A DNA stretch of 7,898 nt, taken from the NCBI GenBank assembly GCA_043777795.1, contig JAYWHJ010000242.1, positions 1 to 7,898 of the forward strand. Direction: 5' to 3'. Both the position numbers and the translations under genes were made by a program. This stretch comes from JAAFIP01 sp043777795 (lineage in GTDB: Bacteria; Pseudomonadota; Gammaproteobacteria; Burkholderiales; Burkholderiaceae_C). The notes beneath the pieces were generated by a model. The model ran no database searches and was not told where the DNA came from. It saw only the letters and a list, made by a program, of their open reading frames with translations. Positions 5,138 to 7,898 of this stretch are shown here, piece by piece (position 1 is the stretch's first letter; each line of letters opens with the position of its first letter).

Positions 5138-6337
5138 TTAGCGCTTATTGCGGATCGGAATATTCATCTCTTCGGCTTTGATCTCGCGCACCAGCTCGGG
5201 CACGCCCCAGGCAAAGGCCGGGTCTACTTTGATCTTGAAGTGGTACATGCTTTGCATGGCCTGGTGGTCTTCTTTGCGGAAGGTCATGCGGCCTTTGGGG
5301 GTATCAAAGCCCATGCCTTCCATGGCGCTGATCATAGTGTTGGCCGTCGCGTCGCCATTGGTCTTTTTCAGCGCGGTGACTACGGCCATGGCTGCAGAGA
5401 AACCACCGGCGGTAAAAAAGTCAGGAGGTGATTTGAACTGGCTGTAATGGCGCGAGACCAGGGCTTCGTTGATCGGGTTTTTAGGCATACCAAAATAATA
5501 GTAGGCCGCGCCCTCCATGCCAGGGAACTGCTTGTAGGCCACCATGGCGGGCAAAATATTGCCGCCCGTGGCGATCTCGATGCCGTGGCGCTTGAGGTCC
5601 ATGTCGGCGATCTTGAACGGGTTGCCACCGGCCCAGATGATGAAGATCACTTTGCGGCCGGGCAGGTCTTTGAGCTTGTCGATCAGGCGCTGGCCACCGG
5701 CAGTGAAGTCGGTGGTGGCAGGGGGCAAATATTCTTCGTGGACTATTTTGCTGGTTTTGATGGCTTCTTTAAACGCCTTGATACCGTCGCGCCCAAAAGC
5801 CGAGTCTTGCGCCATGGTGGCGATGGTGATGCCGGCTTTGTCCAGCGCTACGGCGTTGGATATCGCGTCTTGCGAGCTGTTGCGGCCAGTGCGGAAGATG
5901 TACTTGTTCCACTTGTCACCGGTAATCGAGTCAGCCACTGCCGGCTCTACCAGCAGGATTTTTTTGTACTCTTCAGCCACGGGCAGCATAGCCAGTGCCA
6001 CGGGGGATGCCGTGGGGCCTACGGCCAGGTCAGCCTTGTCGTCGCCGTAGGCGGCGGCCAGCAGGCTTTTGCCCAGGTCGGGTTTGCCTTGGTCGTCTTT
6101 TTCAATCACCACCAGCTTTTTGCCTGCCACCATCATGGTGCCGCCGGTAGCGTAGTCCAGACCCATCATGAAGCCGGTGGCGGTTTGCTTGCCGTAGGCC
6201 TCCAGCGGGCCGGTTTTGCTGTAGATGTGGGCAATTTTGATTTCTTTGCTTTGGCCCAATGCCAGCGGGGATGCGAACGCGCAGCTAAGGGCGGTGGCGG
6301 CCAGCGCAATGCGCGTAGCCCAAGAACTGTGGTGCAT
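5138..6337 (-). CDS. Periplasmic substrate-binding protein of the Liv/HAAT ABC importer
   Basis: A 399-residue Peripla_BP_6-type (type I periplasmic binding fold) protein that should capture the ligand in the periplasm and deliver it to LivHM. The N-terminus MHHSSWATRI followed by ALAATALSCAFASPLALG is a Sec signal peptide, with probable cleavage near 28-30; the Cys is not in a convincing lipobox. The mature part opens with KEIKIAHIYSKTGPLEAYGK (31-50), the usual first strand and ligand loop. VGPTASPVALAMLPVAEE (107-123) and the hinge-side AQDSAFGRDGIKAFK (176-190) follow, then FDTPKGRMTFRKEDHQAMQS (344-363). The start is ATG 6337-6335; a TTG twelve bases upstream lies inside the ribosome binding site and is rejected. 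It is the first gene after the sigma-54 promoter. The ligand is not predictable; VEPAVADS (130-137) differs from classical Leu/Ile/Val binders. Confidence 0.94.
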   Translation of the reverse strand: MHHSSWATRIALAATALSCAFASPLALGQSKEIKIAHIYSKTGPLEAYGKQTATGFMMGLDYATGGTMMVAGKKLVVIEKDDQGKPDLGKSLLAAAYGDDKADLAVGPTASPVALAMLPVAEEYKKILLVEPAVADSITGDKWNKYIFRTGRNSSQDAISNAVALDKAGITIATMAQDSAFGRDGIKAFKEAIKTSKIVHEEYLPPATTDFTAGGQRLIDKLKDLPGRKVIFIIWAGGNPFKIADMDLKRHGIEIATGGNILPAMVAYKQFPGMEGAAYYYFGMPKNPINEALVSRHYSQFKSPPDFFTAGGFSAAMAVVTALKKTNGDATANTMISAMEGMGFDTPKGRMTFRKEDHQAMQSMYHFKIKVDPAFAWGVPELVREIKAEEMNIPIRNKR

Positions 6338-6343
6338 ATATGT

Positions 6344-6347
6344 CTCC
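6344..6347 (-). promoter_or_regulatory. Ribosome binding site fixing the binding-protein start
   Basis: GGAG on the minus strand (6347-6344) is separated from ATG 6337-6335 by six bases (ACATAT), an ideal spacing. It overlaps the alternative TTG start at 6349-6347, which therefore cannot be the real start. Confidence 0.8.
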
Positions 6348-6374
6348 AATATGGGTAACTATCCGGCCTTAGTA

Positions 6375-6391
6375 TGCACTTAGTGTGCCAA
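6375..6391 (-). promoter_or_regulatory. Sigma-54 (RpoN) -24/-12 promoter for the importer operon
   Basis: The minus strand reads TTGGCACACTAAGTGCA from 6391 to 6375. Compared with the RpoN consensus TTGGCACN5TTGCA, the -24 block is perfect, the GG-to-GC spacing is exactly right, and the -12 block GTGCA differs at one base. The predicted transcript start is near 6364, giving a leader of about 27 nt that contains the ribosome binding site at 6347-6344. An RpoN-dependent activator is encoded immediately upstream. No equally good sigma-70 promoter was noticed. Confidence 0.8.
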
Positions 6392-6395
6392 GCCG

Positions 6396-6408
6396 CAAGC
6401 TGTTGATT
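6396..6408 (-). promoter_or_regulatory. IHF-binding site candidate
   Basis: The minus strand reads AATCAACAGCTTG, a perfect match to the IHF consensus WATCAANNNNTTR. It lies 4 bp upstream of the -24 element, centred near -38. It is between the promoter and the putative upstream activator sites, where IHF commonly bends DNA to bring an enhancer-bound activator to sigma54-RNA polymerase. The consensus is short, so a chance match is possible, but its placement is right. Confidence 0.55.
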
Positions 6409-6441
6409 TCATTGAAGTTTAATTTTCGGCTGCTTCAGTAC

Positions 6442-6481
6442 GCCTATTTTTAATACAATTATTTTGCCTATTATTCATACA
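6442..6481. promoter_or_regulatory. Direct-repeat candidate upstream activator sites
   Basis: GCCTATTNTTNATACA occurs at 6442-6457 and again at 6466-6481, 24 bp apart and with two differences. The copies centre near -86 and -110 relative to the predicted start at 6364. That is the usual range for enhancer sites of sigma-54 activators, so these are candidate binding sites for the neighbouring Fis-type HTH regulator. The repeat is seen directly; the assignment is inference. Confidence 0.4.
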
Positions 6482-6493
6482 TATGTATAAATA
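6472..6493. promoter_or_regulatory. 22-bp near-palindrome next to the regulator stop codon
   Basis: The core ATACATATGTAT (6477-6488) is a perfect 12-bp palindrome. Four further paired bases lie on each side beyond one mismatch, making 6472-6493 a 22-bp near-palindrome. It is centred near -118 from the predicted sigma-54 start and overlaps the second copy of the direct repeat. It directly abuts the stop codon of the regulator gene. It could be the main enhancer site for a dimeric Fis-type HTH. As an intrinsic terminator it would be poor, since it is AT-only apart from one or two pairs and lacks a following T run. Confidence 0.4.
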
Positions 6494-7898
6494 TCAGGCA
6501 TTTTCTTCAAGTCGCGCATACAGCGTAGCCCGTGAAATTCCCAGCATTTTGGCCGCCAGCACCTTATTGCCTTGGGTTGCCACCATGGCGGCCGCAATGG
6601 CTTGGTGCTCCAGCGCGGCTACCTGCTCAGCCAGCGGGCGTAGTGCGATGCCGGGCACAGGCTGCGCTGCGGCCAGGGGTGCTAGAACAGTTTGTGCGTT
6701 TGCAGGTTGTACAGGCACCGACTCCACGCCCGCCTCCGCCAGCACCGCTTGCAGCTGCTGCGCGCTGATACGGTGGGTGTCGCTGCGCATCAGCGCCTGC
6801 TCCAGCACGTTGCGCAGCTCGCGTATGTTGCCGCGCCACACTTGGGCTGCCAGCAGGGCCAGCGCCTCGCCGCTCAGCTCGGGCGGCTGGCTGCCATTGC
6901 GCAAGGCCATGTCTTCGCCCAGCACTTCTACAAGCGCGGCTATGTCACCTGGCCGCTCGCGCAAGGGCGGTACGCGCAGGGGCAGCACATTCAGGCGGTA
7001 AAACAAGTCTTCACGGAAATTACCGTCCCGCACCAGCCGCCCTAGGTCGCGGGATGTTGCGGCTATCACCCGGGCATCAAACGGTACCAGCTTGTTTGAG
7101 CCCAGCGGCTCTATCTCGCCCTCTTGCAGCGCGCGCAGCAGCTTGGCTTGCAGGCCTAGGGGCATGTCGCCAATCTCGTCCAGAAACAGCGTGCCGCCAT
7201 GGGCCAGGCGAAACTTGCCCTCCCGCCCTTTGCGGTCGGCCCCGGTATAGGCGCCGGGTGCCACGCCAAAAAACTCGGCCTCCAGCAAGGTATCAGGCAC
7301 CGCAGCAATGTTCAGGCTGATCAAGGGCCCGCTGGCGCGCGCAGACGCCGCGTGGATGGCGTGCGCCAGCAGCTCTTTGCCGGTACCGGTCTCGCCCAGC
7401 AGCAGTACCGGGCTAGACGTTTGCGCCGCCCGCCGGGCTTGGCGTTTTATCTCCACCGCCGCAGGGCTGGCACCGACAAAGCTGGCAAAAGTGTATTTGG
7501 ACTGGCGCTGGCCGCCTTGGCTGCTGCGCTGGCTGGCCAGCTCGCGCCGGGCCTCGTCCAGGTCGCGCTGCAATAGCGCAAACTTGCCCATCAAGGGCTG
7601 CAGGTTGGTCTCAGCATGGTCAAACAGCACGATGCCCAGTGCACCAATGACCTCGCCAGCGCTATCGCGCAGCGGAATGCGGCTGACCACAAAGGTGCCA
7701 GCCCGGTTGGTAAGCAGGTCGATCAAGATCGGTTTACCGGTCTCCAGCACCTGGTGCATCTGCGTGTTTTGCACCACGCTGGCCACCGGGTGGCCGACAA
7801 AATCCTCTACCTTCGCAAACCCCAGCGCAGGCAAAAACCGCTTGTACTGCTCGTTCACCCACACCACCCGCGCCTGCCGGTCCACCAGCAGCATGCCT
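6494..7898 (-). CDS. PAS-domain sigma-54-dependent transcriptional activator, 5' end beyond window
   Basis: A bacterial enhancer-binding protein with at least 468 visible residues. Numbering here is from the Met at 7894, which is probably internal because the frame continues in PAS-like sequence to the edge. A PAS sensor domain occupies about 1-92 (LLVDRQARVVWVNEQYKRFLP ... SRIPLRDSAGEVIGALGIVL). A short helical linker follows (98-125). The AAA+ domain has Walker A GETGTGKE (167-174), the sigma-54 contact loop GAYTGA (214-219, usually GAFTGA), Walker B GTLFLDEIG (Asp239/Glu240), arginine fingers in FREDLFYRLNV (Arg294, Arg300) and sensor II GNIREL (355-360). The C-terminus is a Fis-type helix-turn-helix, NKVLAAKMLGISRATLYARL (443-462). 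There is no two-component receiver, so the PAS domain probably senses a small molecule or redox signal. It lies 156 bp upstream of the importer operon, which carries a sigma-54 promoter, so it is likely its activator. Confidence 0.93.
   Translation of the reverse strand, partial: GMLLVDRQARVVWVNEQYKRFLPALGFAKVEDFVGHPVASVVQNTQMHQVLETGKPILIDLLTNRAGTFVVSRIPLRDSAGEVIGALGIVLFDHAETNLQPLMGKFALLQRDLDEARRELASQRSSQGGQRQSKYTFASFVGASPAAVEIKRQARRAAQTSSPVLLLGETGTGKELLAHAIHAASARASGPLISLNIAAVPDTLLEAEFFGVAPGAYTGADRKGREGKFRLAHGGTLFLDEIGDMPLGLQAKLLRALQEGEIEPLGSNKLVPFDARVIAATSRDLGRLVRDGNFREDLFYRLNVLPLRVPPLRERPGDIAALVEVLGEDMALRNGSQPPELSGEALALLAAQVWRGNIRELRNVLEQALMRSDTHRISAQQLQAVLAEAGVESVPVQPANAQTVLAPLAAAQPVPGIALRPLAEQVAALEHQAIAAAMVATQGNKVLAAKMLGISRATLYARLEENA

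Noticed and set aside
6338..6349. TTG start giving a METY extension of the binding protein
   Set aside because: The TTG overlaps the GGAG ribosome binding site that serves the ATG at 6337.
5447..6358. Long plus-strand open frame (303 codons) opposite the binding-protein gene
   Set aside because: It is antisense to a clear binding-protein gene, its His/Gly/Val-rich composition is that of an opposite-strand shadow of GC-rich coding DNA, and no domain or ribosome site is visible.
1..7898. CRISPR array, tRNA, rRNA, phage, toxin-antitoxin or defence genes
   Set aside because: I looked for regularly spaced repeats, cloverleaf-like segments and hallmark proteins on both strands and saw none. All substantial coding space is taken by the importer, its regulator, the hydrolase and one small hypothetical.

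Overview
The window looks like a chromosomal segment from a betaproteobacterium of the order Burkholderiales, most likely family Comamonadaceae (Rhodoferax/Polaromonas-like). This rests on the GC-rich, codon-biased genes, the style of the encoded proteins, and three intergenic repeats, two or three of which resemble repeat families I associate with Comamonadaceae genomes. The family assignment is from memory of such sequences, not from a search.

All seven genes lie on the minus strand, so the window reads from right to left. At the right edge is a 5'-truncated PAS/AAA+/Fis-type sigma-54 activator (7898-6494). A 156-bp control region follows (6493-6338). It holds a close match to the -24/-12 sigma-54 promoter consensus, a perfect match to the IHF consensus just upstream, and direct-repeat/palindromic sequences at the distance expected for activator binding. 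Next comes a complete high-affinity branched-chain-amino-acid-type (HAAT/Liv family) ABC importer: periplasmic binding protein (6337-5138), two ATPases livG and livF (4940-3445), and two permeases livH and livM (3353-1203). An alpha/beta hydrolase (1206-289) is joined to livM by an ATGA overlap. At the left edge is the 5' part of a small hypothetical protein (221-1).

The proposed working model is that the PAS-AAA+ activator responds to an unknown signal. It would switch on RNA polymerase-sigma54 at the promoter in front of the binding-protein gene. The cell would then make an importer plus a cytoplasmic hydrolase that may act on the imported compound. The substrate cannot be read from sequence; 'branched-chain amino acid' is only the family name, and aromatic, carboxylate, amide or ester substrates are all plausible.

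The three operon junctions that are not overlapping each contain a different repeat: a 131-bp element with perfect 33-bp inverted arms between the binding protein and livG, with a hexanucleotide tandem array at its edge; an AT-rich repeat between livF and livH; and a GC-rich hairpin repeat between livH and livM. I see no tRNA, rRNA, CRISPR array, transposase or phage gene. I found no clearly undescribed system. The most informative parts are the sigma-54 control region and the inverted-repeat element inside the operon.
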